Positions 35,599-44,727 of a stretch of DNA of 55,649 bases are shown here, one piece after another; the first letter of the stretch is position 1; the number at the start of each line of letters is the position of its first letter. Under the pieces are notes generated by a model, which searched no databases, was not told the origin of the DNA, and saw only the letters and a program-made list of their open reading frames with translations. Source of the DNA: Labilithrix sp. (GTDB lineage Bacteria; Myxococcota_A; Polyangia; Polyangiales; Polyangiaceae); the NCBI GenBank assembly GCA_019637175.1, contig JAHBWD010000059.1:1-55649 (forward strand), written 5' to 3'. The translations under genes and the position numbers were made by a program.

Positions 35599-38500
35599 TC
35601 ACTCGGACCAAGGGGCTTCGTGCTGCCCCATCGCTTCGCGGAGCCCGCGGCGATCCGCCTTGCGCCGCACCGCGACGGGGAGATCGCCCGCGAGGCGGTA
35701 GCGATCGCCGTCGTGCGCGACGCGCACCTCGCGCGCGAGCGGCTTGAGGCTGTCTTTGAGCCGCGCGAGCGCGACGTAGACCGCGTTCCGGTGGCGGAGC
35801 GGATGAAAGCTCCCACCCCAGACGCGCGCGAAGATCTCTTCGAGCGACGCGCCGCCTTCGCCCGCCTCGGCGAGCGCGGAGAGGAGCGCGATGCGCTGCT
35901 CGGGCAGCTCGAGCTCGCGATCGGCGCCCGCGCGCACGCGGCGATCCTCGAGATCGACCGTGCACGCGACGAGCTCGGGCGGGCCCTCGTCGCGCTTCGA
36001 AAGATACGTGCGCGTGCCGACGCGCCAGACGACGTCGGCGGGGCGCAAGAGGCCGAGGCGCTCGATGCGCGCTTCGTAAGGACGCCGCACGGCAGACTCG
36101 CTCCCGCGCGGCTCGGGCGCGGAGAGGCCGAGCCGCGACGCGGCGCGCGCGAGCGCGGCGTCGACGCCGTCGCCCGCGGTCTTCACCGCGGCGGCGAGCG
36201 CGCGCGCGGCCACGTCGAGATCGCCCGACGACTCTCCGAGCGCGGCGCGAACGAGCGCGGCGCCCACGAGGAGCGGGACGTATCCGTTGGGCGCGGCGAC
36301 CTCCTCGCAGCCTGCGAGCGCTTGCTCGGCGCGCTCGCGGAGCGCCTGCCGCTCCGCGTCGGTCTGCCCCTCCTCCCGGTGCAGGCGCGCGAGGGCCTCG
36401 CCTCGCGCGAGCCGCGCCCGCGCGGTTTCGAACCAGAGGTGCGCGTTCGCGTAGTGGCGCTCGGCGATCTCCGCGGCCTCGAGCGCAGAGACGAGCTTGC
36501 CCGTCGAGAGCAAGAGCTCGGCGCCGCGGAGCGCAGCGTACGCGCGCGCGATCGCCGGCAGATCGGCGTCTCCCTTCGCGGTCTTCTTCGACGGAGGCGT
36601 GAACGCGATCGAAGGCACGCGCCCGTTCAAGACGTCGCGATCGATCTCCACGAACGGCGACGTCGGGATGCGCGCGTACGCGCGCTCGTTGCTCCTCCGC
36701 GCCTTGGCCATGTCTCCCGCGGCCTCCGCGAGGCGCGCGCGCTCCGCGTCGCAGATCGGGCGCAGCGCCGCGAGGCCGGGCTCGTCACCCGCGGCCTCGG
36801 CGAGGCGCAGCATCCGCTCGCCGCGCGCGAGCTGCCCCGTGCCGATGCACGCGCGCACGAGATCCCGCGCGAGCACCGAGCGAAAGAGGAGATCCGAGCG
36901 ACGATCGAGCGCGGCCACCGCCGCGTCGCCGATCTCGAGCGCGCGAGCGTGCGCGCCGCGGCGCACGAGCGCGCCGATCTCGAGGACGTTCCCCCCGTCG
37001 GGGCGACCTCGGCTCTCGCGCGCGAGGAGCTCCTCGACGCGATCGACGTCGCCGAGGCCGAGGAGCGCGTGCACGTCGATGATGGTGACGACGCGCTCGA
37101 TCGGAATGCCGCCGGCCTTCTGCGCGGCGCGCGCCTGCATCGTCCATGCGTGCGTGAGGTCGTAGCGCTCCTCGTAGAGGTGGCTCGCGGCGATCTCGAC
37201 GGCGCGACGCGCTTCGAGCTGCGGCACCGCCATCGTGCGCGGCGCGAGCCTCTCGAGCAGACCGCGCGCAGCCGCGAGCTCGCCGCGGAGCACCGCGAGC
37301 TGCGCGCGCGTGAGCGCGACACCGGCGTTGTCGTCGAGGGCCCCCTCGAGATCGCGCGGCGCCGCCTCGTCGTCCGCCGCGCGGCGCGCGCGCTTGCCGT
37401 TGGTCTTGCCCTTCGCGTGGTAGTCGAGCGCGTCGAGCGCGCGCTGCGCGGCCTCGGGCTCGCCTGCGCGGATGTGCGTCTCCGCGCGGAGGAGCGCGAC
37501 GCGCTCGGCCTCCTCTCGCGTCTTCGCCGGCGGCATCTCGTCGAGCGTCCGGCGCGCCGCCTCGTAGTCGCCCACGCGGAGCAGCTCGCGGGCAAGCAAG
37601 CGCAGCGCGGTCGCCGCGTGCGCGCGCGATCGCGACGCGACGTCGCGGAGCAACCGCTCGATCGCCGCGGCCTCCGCCGCCGCGCGGGCGATCCCGTGCT
37701 CGCGGACGACGCGGAGGCACTCGTCGACGTCGCCGAGCTCGAGGTTCGCCCGCGCCGCCATGAGGAGCGCGGCGTCGTCGTGCCCCGACGCCGCGAGCGC
37801 GCGACCGGCGATGCGCGCGAGCGACCGCCACGTCGCTTCGTCGGGCTCACCGATCGCCGACTGCGCGAGCGACATCGCCGGCGCGGCGATCGCGATCCGG
37901 CTCCCGCTCTGCACGACGAGGAGGTACTTGCGCAGCTCGGCGAGCGCCTCGCGCGCGCCGCGCCCCGCCGCGCGGAGGAGCTCGGTCTCGTCGAGCGCGC
38001 CCTCGGCCGCGGTGAGCAGCGAGAGCACGCGGCGCGCGGGCCCCGACGCGTGCTCTTCGACCGATCGACGGAGCGCGTCGGTCGCGCTCGCGGCCACGCG
38101 CGGCAGCGCCGTCTCGGCGAGCGCGAGCCGCACGAGCAGCGGATTTCCTCCGGACGCGTCGGCGAGATCTTCCGCCAGCGTGCGCCCTCGCTCCTCTTCG
38201 AGCGCGCGCACGAGGCGGATCGCGTCGGACATGCCGAGCGGCTTCACCTCCAGCGAGGGCGCGCGGAGCGCGCTCCACAATCGACGCGACACCAGCACCA
38301 GGCGCGCCGGCCCCTCGGCCGCGGCGACGCGCCGAACCAAATCGCCGAGCGCGTGCGTGCGATCGTCGAGATCGTCCCAGATGACGGTGCGCGGCGCGCG
38401 CGTGAGGAGCGACGCGAGCGCCTCGGCGACGCGATCGGGCTCCGGCGTCGGCCGCGGCTCGCCCATCGCCTTCGCCGTGCGCTCGAGCGCCTCGCGCGGA

Positions 38501-38715
38501 TCCGAGGTCCCGAGGAGCGAGAGGTTGACGACGTCGGGGATCTTTCGCTCGCGCGCGGCCGCGCGGCAGACGTCGAGGACGAGCGAGGTCTTGCCGATAC
38601 CCGCGCCGCCGTAGACCGAGACGACGCGGTTCCCGACGACGAGCGTCAGGAGCTGCGCTTGCTCTCGCTCTCGACCAATCAGCCCGACGTTGAGATCGCC
38701 GTCCACGACGGCCAC
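35599..38715 (-). CDS. large NTPase regulator with C-terminal winged helix
   Basis: A protein of about 1038 residues. A STAND/AAA-type NTPase comes first: IGREREQAQLLTLV, Walker A GGAGIGKTS (36-44), Walker B TVIWDDLDD, and a sensor motif LVLVSRR. A long TPR-like helical region follows (LELGDVDECLRVVREHGIAR, LLRVGDYEAARRTLDEMP, LERLAPRTMAVPQLEAR). It ends in an OmpR-type winged helix (LPEQRIALLSALAEAGEGGA, SLEEIFARVWGGSFHPLRHR, NAVYVALARLKDSLKPLARE). This is the reverse of the usual SARP order, with DNA binding at the end. It probably senses a ligand or partner and controls transcription. GTG 38715 is preferred; a TTG at 38793 would add a non-homologous stretch. Confidence 0.8.
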   Translation of the reverse strand: MAVVDGDLNVGLIGREREQAQLLTLVVGNRVVSVYGGAGIGKTSLVLDVCRAAARERKIPDVVNLSLLGTSDPREALERTAKAMGEPRPTPEPDRVAEALASLLTRAPRTVIWDDLDDRTHALGDLVRRVAAAEGPARLVLVSRRLWSALRAPSLEVKPLGMSDAIRLVRALEEERGRTLAEDLADASGGNPLLVRLALAETALPRVAASATDALRRSVEEHASGPARRVLSLLTAAEGALDETELLRAAGRGAREALAELRKYLLVVQSGSRIAIAAPAMSLAQSAIGEPDEATWRSLARIAGRALAASGHDDAALLMAARANLELGDVDECLRVVREHGIARAAAEAAAIERLLRDVASRSRAHAATALRLLARELLRVGDYEAARRTLDEMPPAKTREEAERVALLRAETHIRAGEPEAAQRALDALDYHAKGKTNGKRARRAADDEAAPRDLEGALDDNAGVALTRAQLAVLRGELAAARGLLERLAPRTMAVPQLEARRAVEIAASHLYEERYDLTHAWTMQARAAQKAGGIPIERVVTIIDVHALLGLGDVDRVEELLARESRGRPDGGNVLEIGALVRRGAHARALEIGDAAVAALDRRSDLLFRSVLARDLVRACIGTGQLARGERMLRLAEAAGDEPGLAALRPICDAERARLAEAAGDMAKARRSNERAYARIPTSPFVEIDRDVLNGRVPSIAFTPPSKKTAKGDADLPAIARAYAALRGAELLLSTGKLVSALEAAEIAERHYANAHLWFETARARLARGEALARLHREEGQTDAERQALRERAEQALAGCEEVAAPNGYVPLLVGAALVRAALGESSGDLDVAARALAAAVKTAGDGVDAALARAASRLGLSAPEPRGSESAVRRPYEARIERLGLLRPADVVWRVGTRTYLSKRDEGPPELVACTVDLEDRRVRAGADRELELPEQRIALLSALAEAGEGGASLEEIFARVWGGSFHPLRHRNAVYVALARLKDSLKPLAREVRVAHDGDRYRLAGDLPVAVRRKADRRGLREAMGQHEAPWSE

Positions 38716-38822
38716 CGAGCGTATCTCGTATTTGAGCGGCGGGCTCGACCGCGACGACCACGGCGCCCGCGCGGCCCACCAAGTCCGCCCCAAGTCCCTG
38801 GCGCGTCTTTCCTTTTTGGTTC

Positions 38823-38841
38823 CCCCGCGGTAAACGCGGGG
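38823..38841 (+). promoter_or_regulatory. hairpin overlapping the lysS ribosome-binding region
   Basis: CCCCGCG at 38823-38829 and CGCGGGG at 38835-38841 are a perfect 7-bp inverted repeat with the loop GTAAA, ending 6 bases before the lysS ATG (38848). The G-run that could serve as the Shine-Dalgarno is inside the 3' arm, so folding would hide it. A T-rich tract (CTTTCCTTTTTGG) lies just before. It may be a thermosensor-like or protein-controlled translational switch; this is inference. Confidence 0.45.
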
Positions 38842-38847
38842 CTCGCC

Positions 38848-40533
38848 ATGTCAGGCTCACCGCCCGAAGCTCCGCAGCAGACCTCCGCCGAGCAATCCCT
38901 CATCGAGTCGCGCCGCGCCAAGGCCGCGCGCCTGCGCGAGCGCAAAGAGAACCCGTTCGCGAACGACGTGGTGCCGCGGAGCGGCGGCGTCACCGTCGAC
39001 ATCGCGGAGCTCCGCGCGCGCGCCGCGTCGGCCCAGAGCGAAGGCGGCAAGTACGCCGAAGAGGCGGTGAAGGCGGCGACGGCGAACGACGTCTTCCACG
39101 TCCGCGGGCGCGTCATCGCGTTTCGATCGGCGGGCGGCCTCACGTTCCTCCGCCTGCGCGATCGCACCGGCGAGATCCAGCTCCTCATCAGCGAGTCGGC
39201 CTTCGGCGAAGGCTACGCGCGCCTCGACGACATCGACCTCGGCGACATCGTCGAGGGCGAGGGCAAGCTCACCGCGAGCAAGCGAGGCGAGCTCTCGGTC
39301 GAGCCTTCGCGCGTGCGCATCCTCACGAAGGCGCTGCGCCCGCCGCCCGAGAAATGGCACGGCCTGCAAGACGTCGAGACGCGCTATCGCCAGCGCTACG
39401 TCGATCTCGTCGCCAACCCCCACGTCGCCGACGTGTTCCGCGCGCGAAGCCACCTCGTGCGCGCGACGCGGCGCGTGCTCGACGACGCGGGCTTCCTCGA
39501 GGTCGAGACGCCGACGCTCAACACGCTCGTCGGCGGCGCGATCGCGAGGCCTTTCGAGACGCACCACAACGCGCTCGACATGCACCTCTTCATGCGCATC
39601 GCGCCCGAGCTCTATCTGAAGCGCCTGCTCGTGGGCGGGCTCGAGCGCGTCTACGAGATCGGGCGCTGCTACCGCAACGAGGGCATCTCGACCCGGCACA
39701 ACCCCGAGTTCACGATGCTCGAATACTACTGGGCATACGCGACCTACGAAGATCTCATGACCTTCACGGAGAGCATGCTGCGCGCGATCGACGCCGAGCT
39801 CGCGCGCGCGCTCCCCGAGCCGCACGCGCGGTGGAAGGCCGAGCGGCCGTTCGCGATCGACGAGCCCTTCGTGCGCCTGCCGATGGCCAGAGCCGTCGAG
39901 AGCGCGGCGCGCACGACGAAGATCGAAGCGTGGGAGGCTGCGATCGCCGAGAAGGGAGCGAGCGGCCTGCTCGCCCTGCTCGCGGGCGACTTCGGCGAGC
40001 ACATCAAGGGGTGGTCGAAGTCGTCGCCGCGCGCGAAGGCGGTCGACTGGAGCAATTTCCGCAAGGGCTACATGAAGTGCGAGAACGACGGCGAGCGCCT
40101 CTTCGCCGCATACGAGTACCTGTGCGAGCCCTTCCTCCCCGAAGACTACAAAGCCGCCGACGGCAAGCGCAGCCTCCCCGTCTTCGTCAAAGATTACCCG
40201 TACGAAACGTCGCCTCTCGCGCGCAGGAATGACCTCCGCCCGGATCTGGTTGACCGCTTCGAGCTGTTCATCCACGGCCGAGAGCTCTGCAACGCGTTCA
40301 GCGAGCTCAACGACCCGGACGATCAGGCCGAACGATTCCGCGATCAGGTGCGGAAGAAGGACGCCGGGGCGGAGGAGACGATGGACTACGACGAAGACTA
40401 CGTGCGCGCGCTCGAGCACGGCATGCCGCCCGCGGCGGGCTTCGGCATGGGCATCGACCGCCTCACGATGATGCTCACCAACGCCCCTTCGATCCGCGAC
40501 GTGATCCTGTTTCCGCTCTTGAGGCCCGAGTGA
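38848..40533 (+). CDS. lysS: class II lysyl-tRNA synthetase
   Basis: A 561-residue class II lysyl-tRNA synthetase that charges tRNA-Lys with lysine. An N-terminal helical stretch is followed by an OB-fold anticodon-binding domain (FHVRGRVIAFRSAGGLTFLR), then the catalytic domain with motif 1 (GFLEVETPTLN), motif 2 (CYRNEGISTRHNPEFTMLE) and motif 3 (GFGMGIDRLTMMLTNAPSIR, VILFPLLRPE). The lengths of all parts fit, with a moderate insert (EKGASGLLALLAGDFGEHIK) in the catalytic domain. ATG 38848 sits after a hairpin (38823-38841). The TGA overlaps the GTG of the LolC/E-type permease (GTGA), so they are co-translated. The pairing of lysS with lol genes is recurrent in bacteria. Confidence 0.95.
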   Translation: MSGSPPEAPQQTSAEQSLIESRRAKAARLRERKENPFANDVVPRSGGVTVDIAELRARAASAQSEGGKYAEEAVKAATANDVFHVRGRVIAFRSAGGLTFLRLRDRTGEIQLLISESAFGEGYARLDDIDLGDIVEGEGKLTASKRGELSVEPSRVRILTKALRPPPEKWHGLQDVETRYRQRYVDLVANPHVADVFRARSHLVRATRRVLDDAGFLEVETPTLNTLVGGAIARPFETHHNALDMHLFMRIAPELYLKRLLVGGLERVYEIGRCYRNEGISTRHNPEFTMLEYYWAYATYEDLMTFTESMLRAIDAELARALPEPHARWKAERPFAIDEPFVRLPMARAVESAARTTKIEAWEAAIAEKGASGLLALLAGDFGEHIKGWSKSSPRAKAVDWSNFRKGYMKCENDGERLFAAYEYLCEPFLPEDYKAADGKRSLPVFVKDYPYETSPLARRNDLRPDLVDRFELFIHGRELCNAFSELNDPDDQAERFRDQVRKKDAGAEETMDYDEDYVRALEHGMPPAAGFGMGIDRLTMMLTNAPSIRDVILFPLLRPE

Positions 40534-42980
40534 AGCGAGGCCTGGTCGCCTCCGGCTCCGGCCTGCTCGCGATCGGCGTCTTGATCACGATCGCCAGCCG
40601 CGCGATGGCGGGCACGAACGGCCGCTACGTCGTCGCGGTCGGCCTCATCGTCGCCGGCCTCGCGCGCATCGTCCGCGGCCTCTCGCGCGCCGACGATCTC
40701 GCCGACGGTCCGCCGCCTTCGTGGTCGCTCCCGCCGGGCTCGTCGATCCCGCCGGTGCGCACGTGGCGCGAGATCGATCAGCCGTGGAGCGTGGGCGAGG
40801 CCATCGGCGCCGCGCTGAACGTGATCCGGCAGCGCCCGCTGCCGACGGTGCTCGCCTACGCCGGCTACGTGCTCCTCTCGACGATCGGCGGCGCGTGGAC
40901 GGCGTGGGTGGCGACGAAGGGCCAAGGCTCGGTCACGCTCACCGCGTCGATCGTGGGCGGAACGCTCCTCCTCGTGTTCCCGTTCGTGATGGGCATGCTC
41001 TACGAGGCCGCGCTCGCGTCGGTGCGCCGCGAGCGCACGCTGCCGGGCATGTTCGGCCGCGCCGTGCGGCGCGCCCCGAAGATGCTCGTCTTGCATCTGT
41101 TCCTGCTGCTGCTGGCGCTGCCGCTGGGCGTCCTCGCGGTGCCCTTCCTCTTCGCGCCCTTCTTCGTCGTCGACGACGACGCGTCGATCGTGGCCGCGCT
41201 CCGCAAGAGCTGGCGCGCGAGCAAGCACTCGGTGGGCTCGATCCTCCTCGCGCAGCTCGCGATCGCGCCGATCCTGATCCTCGGCGCGCTCATTCCTTTC
41301 GCCGCGATGGTGACGGTCCCCATCCAGATCCTCGTGCTCGCCTTCGCCTACGTCCGCGCGACCGGCCGCAACGATCTGCCCTGGTTCCCTGCGTCGTTCG
41401 CGAGCCGCTCGATCCGCGCATACCTCAAGGTGACGCTCGCGGCGCTCACCGTCCTCTTCGCCGCCCTGGTCGCGTGGGTCGATCGGCTGAGCACGCTGCG
41501 CGGATCGGCGTGGTCGATCCGCGATACTTCCATCCGCGCCGGCGCGATCGTGAGCGGCGTCATCGCGATCATCGTCTTGCTCGCGCTCCTCTTGCCCTAC
41601 ATCCTCGATCGGCTCGAGGGGCGGCGCTTCACTTCGTTCGTCGCCGCGCGCCACGTGCGCTCGCAGAAGAGCGGCTTCCTCACGGTGATCAGCATCCTCT
41701 CGATCTGCGGCGTCGCGATCTCGTCGTGCGCGCTCTCGAGCGTCGTCAGCGTGATGGGCGGCTTCAGCCAGGATCTCAAGCGCAAGATCCTCGGCAACAA
41801 CGCCCACATCGTCATCGACACCACGCCGGGAACGCCCTTCGGCGACTACGAAGCGACGCTCGAGAAGGTGCGCGCGATCCCCGGCGTCGTCGGCGCCACG
41901 CCCGTCGTGCACGGCGAGGTGATGGCCTCGAGCGCCTCGAACCTCGCCGGCGTCGTCGTCACCGGCATCGAGCCCACGACCATCCGAAGCGTGATCGATC
42001 TCATGCACAACATCGAGGTCGGCAAGCTCGACTACCTCGAGCACCCCGAACGCCTCACGCGGCTGCCGCCGAACGAGGTCATCGGCATCGGCCCCGGCGG
42101 CGAGCAGTACTTCAAGGGCGCCGAGCTCCCCGGCCTCCCGGACGACATCGATCCGGCCGTCCGCGCGGTCATCATCAACAAGGCCGATCGGCCCGGGCTG
42201 ATCCTCGGGCGCGAGCTCGCCAAGACGCTCCACGTCTACGTCGGCGACGAGGTCACGCTCGTCTCGCCGCTCGGCGATCTCGGCCCGATGGGCGTGATGC
42301 CGCGCACCAAGAAGTTCCGCGTCGCCGCGATCTTCTACAGCGGCATGTACGAGTACGACGCGACGTACGTGTACACGATGATCGACGTCGCGCAGGAGTA
42401 CTTCCAAACGGCGGAGAAGATCAGCGCCATCGAGGTCAAGATCGACGAAGCGGAGCGCGCCGACCGCATCACGCCTCAGGTGGAGGCCGCCGTCGCGCGG
42501 AGCGATCTGCGCGTGCGCGACTGGCGCGAGATCAACAAGAACCTCTTCTCGGCGCTCAAGCTCGAACGGTTCGCGACCTTCATCATCCTGTCGATCGCGA
42601 TCATGGTCGCGAGCTTCTGCATCGTCTGCACCTTGCTCCTGATGGTGACGGAGAAGGGAAAGGAGATCGCGATCCTCAAGGCCATCGGCGCGAGCGACGG
42701 GGCCATCCTCCGCATCTTCATGATCGAGGGGATGATCATCGGCGGCATCGGGACGGTCTTCGGCGTGGTCACCGGCCTGGCCGTCTGCACGGGGCTCTCG
42801 TGGTTCGGGCTCCGGCTCGACCCCGAGGTCTATTACATCGATCGGCTGCCGATCAGCGTGAACGGCGCGGATTTCCTCACGGTCGCCCTCGCGGCCCTCA
42901 CCATCTGCACGCTCTCCACCCTGTACCCGGCGTTCGCGGCCTCGCGCCTTCGTCCCGTCGACGGCCTGCGGTACGAGTGA
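40530..42980 (+). CDS. LolC/LolE-type lipoprotein-release permease with a large extra N-terminal membrane domain
   Basis: An 816-residue inner-membrane protein. Residues 365-816 are a LolC/E (FtsX-like) permease: RRFTSFVAARHVRSQKSGFL, the first membrane span ISILSICGVAIS, a periplasmic domain with GNNAHIVIDTTPGTPFGDYE, and a C-terminal three-span core (KEIAILKAIGASDGAILRIF, RLRPVDGLRYE). Residues 1-364 are extra: two helices, a DUF975-like stretch of six or so spans (LPTVLAYAGYVLLSTIGGAW, LVFPFVMGMLYEAALASVRR, DDASIVAALRKSWRASKHSV). LolCDE extracts lipoproteins from the inner membrane for transport to the outer membrane. Only one permease gene is seen, so it may form a homodimer, as LolF does. 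GTG 40530 overlaps the lysS stop (GTGA). A 37-base gap leads to lolD. Confidence 0.9.
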   Translation: MKRGLVASGSGLLAIGVLITIASRAMAGTNGRYVVAVGLIVAGLARIVRGLSRADDLADGPPPSWSLPPGSSIPPVRTWREIDQPWSVGEAIGAALNVIRQRPLPTVLAYAGYVLLSTIGGAWTAWVATKGQGSVTLTASIVGGTLLLVFPFVMGMLYEAALASVRRERTLPGMFGRAVRRAPKMLVLHLFLLLLALPLGVLAVPFLFAPFFVVDDDASIVAALRKSWRASKHSVGSILLAQLAIAPILILGALIPFAAMVTVPIQILVLAFAYVRATGRNDLPWFPASFASRSIRAYLKVTLAALTVLFAALVAWVDRLSTLRGSAWSIRDTSIRAGAIVSGVIAIIVLLALLLPYILDRLEGRRFTSFVAARHVRSQKSGFLTVISILSICGVAISSCALSSVVSVMGGFSQDLKRKILGNNAHIVIDTTPGTPFGDYEATLEKVRAIPGVVGATPVVHGEVMASSASNLAGVVVTGIEPTTIRSVIDLMHNIEVGKLDYLEHPERLTRLPPNEVIGIGPGGEQYFKGAELPGLPDDIDPAVRAVIINKADRPGLILGRELAKTLHVYVGDEVTLVSPLGDLGPMGVMPRTKKFRVAAIFYSGMYEYDATYVYTMIDVAQEYFQTAEKISAIEVKIDEAERADRITPQVEAAVARSDLRVRDWREINKNLFSALKLERFATFIILSIAIMVASFCIVCTLLLMVTEKGKEIAILKAIGASDGAILRIFMIEGMIIGGIGTVFGVVTGLAVCTGLSWFGLRLDPEVYYIDRLPISVNGADFLTVALAALTICTLSTLYPAFAASRLRPVDGLRYE

Positions 42981-43017
42981 CAGCCTGTGGTACAAGCGTG
43001 AGCGTCGTAGATCCCCG

Positions 43018-43776
43018 ATGAGCTCGACCCCCCTCGTCGTCGCCGCTGACGTGAAGAAGTCGTTCCAGCACATGGGGCGAACGCTCGAGGTGTTGCGCGG
43101 CATCGACCTGACCATCAACGAAGGCGAGATGGTCGGCATCGTCGGGCAGTCGGGCGCGGGAAAGTCCACGCTCCTGCACTGCATCGGCACCCTCGACGTC
43201 GTGACGTCGGGCTCGATCCAGGTCGCGGGCGAAGAGCTGACGACGATGTCGGGCGCGCGCCTGGCCGATCTGCGAAACCGCACGATCGGCTTCGTCTTCC
43301 AGTTTCACCACCTCCTGCCCGAGTTCAACGCGCTCGAGAACGTCATCATGCCGGGGCTCATCCAGGGCCGCTCGCGCCGCGACATGGAGCCTCGCGCCGA
43401 GGCGCTGCTCGACGAGGTGGGCCTCAAGGATCGCATGCTGCACCGGCCGGGCGAGCTCTCCGGCGGCGAGCAGCAGCGCGTCGCCCTCGCGCGCGCGCTC
43501 GTGCTCGAGCCCAAGCTGATCCTCGCCGACGAGCCGACGGGCAACCTCGACTCGCGCACGAGCGAGCAGATCCACCAGCTCTTCTACAGCGTGAACGAGA
43601 GCCGCAAGACGACCATCGTGATCGTCACGCACAACGCCGCGCTCGCCGCGGGCATGGCGCGCGTCGTCACGCTGCGCGACGGGCGCGTCGAGCGCGATGA
43701 GCACCGCTCGCCAGCAGGCTCCCGCGACGTCTCCGCCGCCGAGCGCGCGGGCACCGGCAAGGTCGACGTCGGCTGA
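43018..43776 (+). CDS. lolD: lipoprotein-release ABC transporter ATPase LolD
   Basis: A 252-residue ABC ATPase. It has Walker A GQSGAGKST (43-51), the Q loop FVFQFHHLLPEFNALENV, signature LSGGEQQ (147-153), Walker B LILADEPTGNLDS, and a switch His in THNAAL. The FQFHHLLPEF pattern and the MxxL...G(L/M)xxxxRRxxxxRAxxLL section are typical of LolD. It powers lipoprotein release with the preceding LolC/E-type permease. ATG 43018 follows the permease stop by 37 bases. A basic/acidic tail of about 30 residues (RSPAGSRDVSAAERAG) extends past the usual end. It converges on cdaR with an 18-base gap. Confidence 0.93.
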   Translation: MSSTPLVVAADVKKSFQHMGRTLEVLRGIDLTINEGEMVGIVGQSGAGKSTLLHCIGTLDVVTSGSIQVAGEELTTMSGARLADLRNRTIGFVFQFHHLLPEFNALENVIMPGLIQGRSRRDMEPRAEALLDEVGLKDRMLHRPGELSGGEQQRVALARALVLEPKLILADEPTGNLDSRTSEQIHQLFYSVNESRKTTIVIVTHNAALAAGMARVVTLRDGRVERDEHRSPAGSRDVSAAERAGTGKVDVG

Positions 43777-43794
43777 TCGCGACGCGCGGAGGAG

Positions 43795-44718
43795 CTACGG
43801 CGCCCAGCGCGTCACGGCGTCTTTCGGCGTGACGTAGGCGTCGCACCGGTCGATGCGCACTTGCACGGGCAGCGACTGCGAGCCCGAAGGCTCCTTCGAC
43901 GTGACCTCGACCTGCGGGACGATCTGCTCCGGCCGCAGGCTGCGCACGATGTCCGGCGGACAGACGAGGCGCACGTCGACCTCGCCCGGCGTCGTTTTTC
44001 CCTTGGGGACGCCGACGACCGAGATCGGCAGCTTCTGGAAGACGCGCTCCGAGACCTCGCGCGTGATCTCCGCGGTGACGATCGCGCTCATGGGCTCGAC
44101 CTTGAGGCGCGGGCTCGGCCGCTCGATCGCGAGCTGCCGCGGATAGCTGCCTTCGGTGAGGCCGCGCACGTCGAACGCGTCGGCGCGCACGAACTGGAGG
44201 ACCATGACGTCGCTCTGCGGGCCCCGCACCTTCGCCGTCTTCGGCTCGGCGACGAGCGAGCCCTTCACGACGAAGCCGTCGGCCGGCGTGCCCACGACGC
44301 TCAGCTGGATCGGCACGTCGCGGACGACGCGCTGCTCCCAGCGGAGATCGATCGACGGCGGATCGAACTGCTCGACCTCGACGTTCACGCCCTCGGGCAA
44401 GCGCACCATCTTGGGCTCGAAGACGACGTGCGACGGTTGCTTGCTCGCCAGATCGATCTGCACCGACACCGACGAGGCGCGGAGGTTGTCGATCGTCTGG
44501 TTCGAACCGCGAACGAAGATGCGAATGCTCGGCGGGATCGAGCCGACGAGCACGCGATCGGCGTTCTCCGGCGGGAGGCTCACCTCGAGATCGACGACGA
44601 CGGAGCGACGCGCGTCTTGCCCGCCGTGGACGAGCGAATACAAGACGAGCGCGAACGCGAAGCTGAGGAGCTTCAGGTTCAGGTTCTCGGTCAGCGCGTT
44701 ACGGAGGCGTTCCCACAT
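43795..44718 (-). CDS. cdaR: YbbR-domain protein CdaR, regulator of the diadenylate cyclase
   Basis: A 307-residue protein with one N-terminal transmembrane helix (LNLKLLSFAFALVLYSLVHG) and YbbR repeats outside the membrane. The N-terminal sequence NLNLKLLSFAFALVLYSLV matches the YbbR family, and the later blocks RDVPIQLSVVGTPADGFVVK, VRGPQSDVMVLQFVRADAFD and KLPISVVGVPKG are YbbR repeat features. CdaR binds and regulates the membrane cyclase CdaA. ATG 44718 is 9 bases after the cdaA stop, the conserved cdaA-cdaR order. The usual next gene, glmM, is absent; instead lolD converges. The C-terminus (DAVTRWAP) may contact the cell wall side; this is not shown. Confidence 0.9.
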   Translation of the reverse strand: MWERLRNALTENLNLKLLSFAFALVLYSLVHGGQDARRSVVVDLEVSLPPENADRVLVGSIPPSIRIFVRGSNQTIDNLRASSVSVQIDLASKQPSHVVFEPKMVRLPEGVNVEVEQFDPPSIDLRWEQRVVRDVPIQLSVVGTPADGFVVKGSLVAEPKTAKVRGPQSDVMVLQFVRADAFDVRGLTEGSYPRQLAIERPSPRLKVEPMSAIVTAEITREVSERVFQKLPISVVGVPKGKTTPGEVDVRLVCPPDIVRSLRPEQIVPQVEVTSKEPSGSQSLPVQVRIDRCDAYVTPKDAVTRWAP

Positions 44719-44727
44719 GGCGGCACG

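Noticed and set aside
35620..38847. Long open plus-strand frame running into lysS
   Set aside because: It is antisense to the NTPase regulator and Arg/Ala-rich without motifs; the lysS homology starts only at ATG 38848.
40398..43283. Long open frame antisense to lysS, the Lol permease and lolD
   Set aside because: It lies opposite strongly recognised genes; its Arg/Asp/Glu/His-rich sequence is the usual reverse-strand reading of GC-rich coding DNA.
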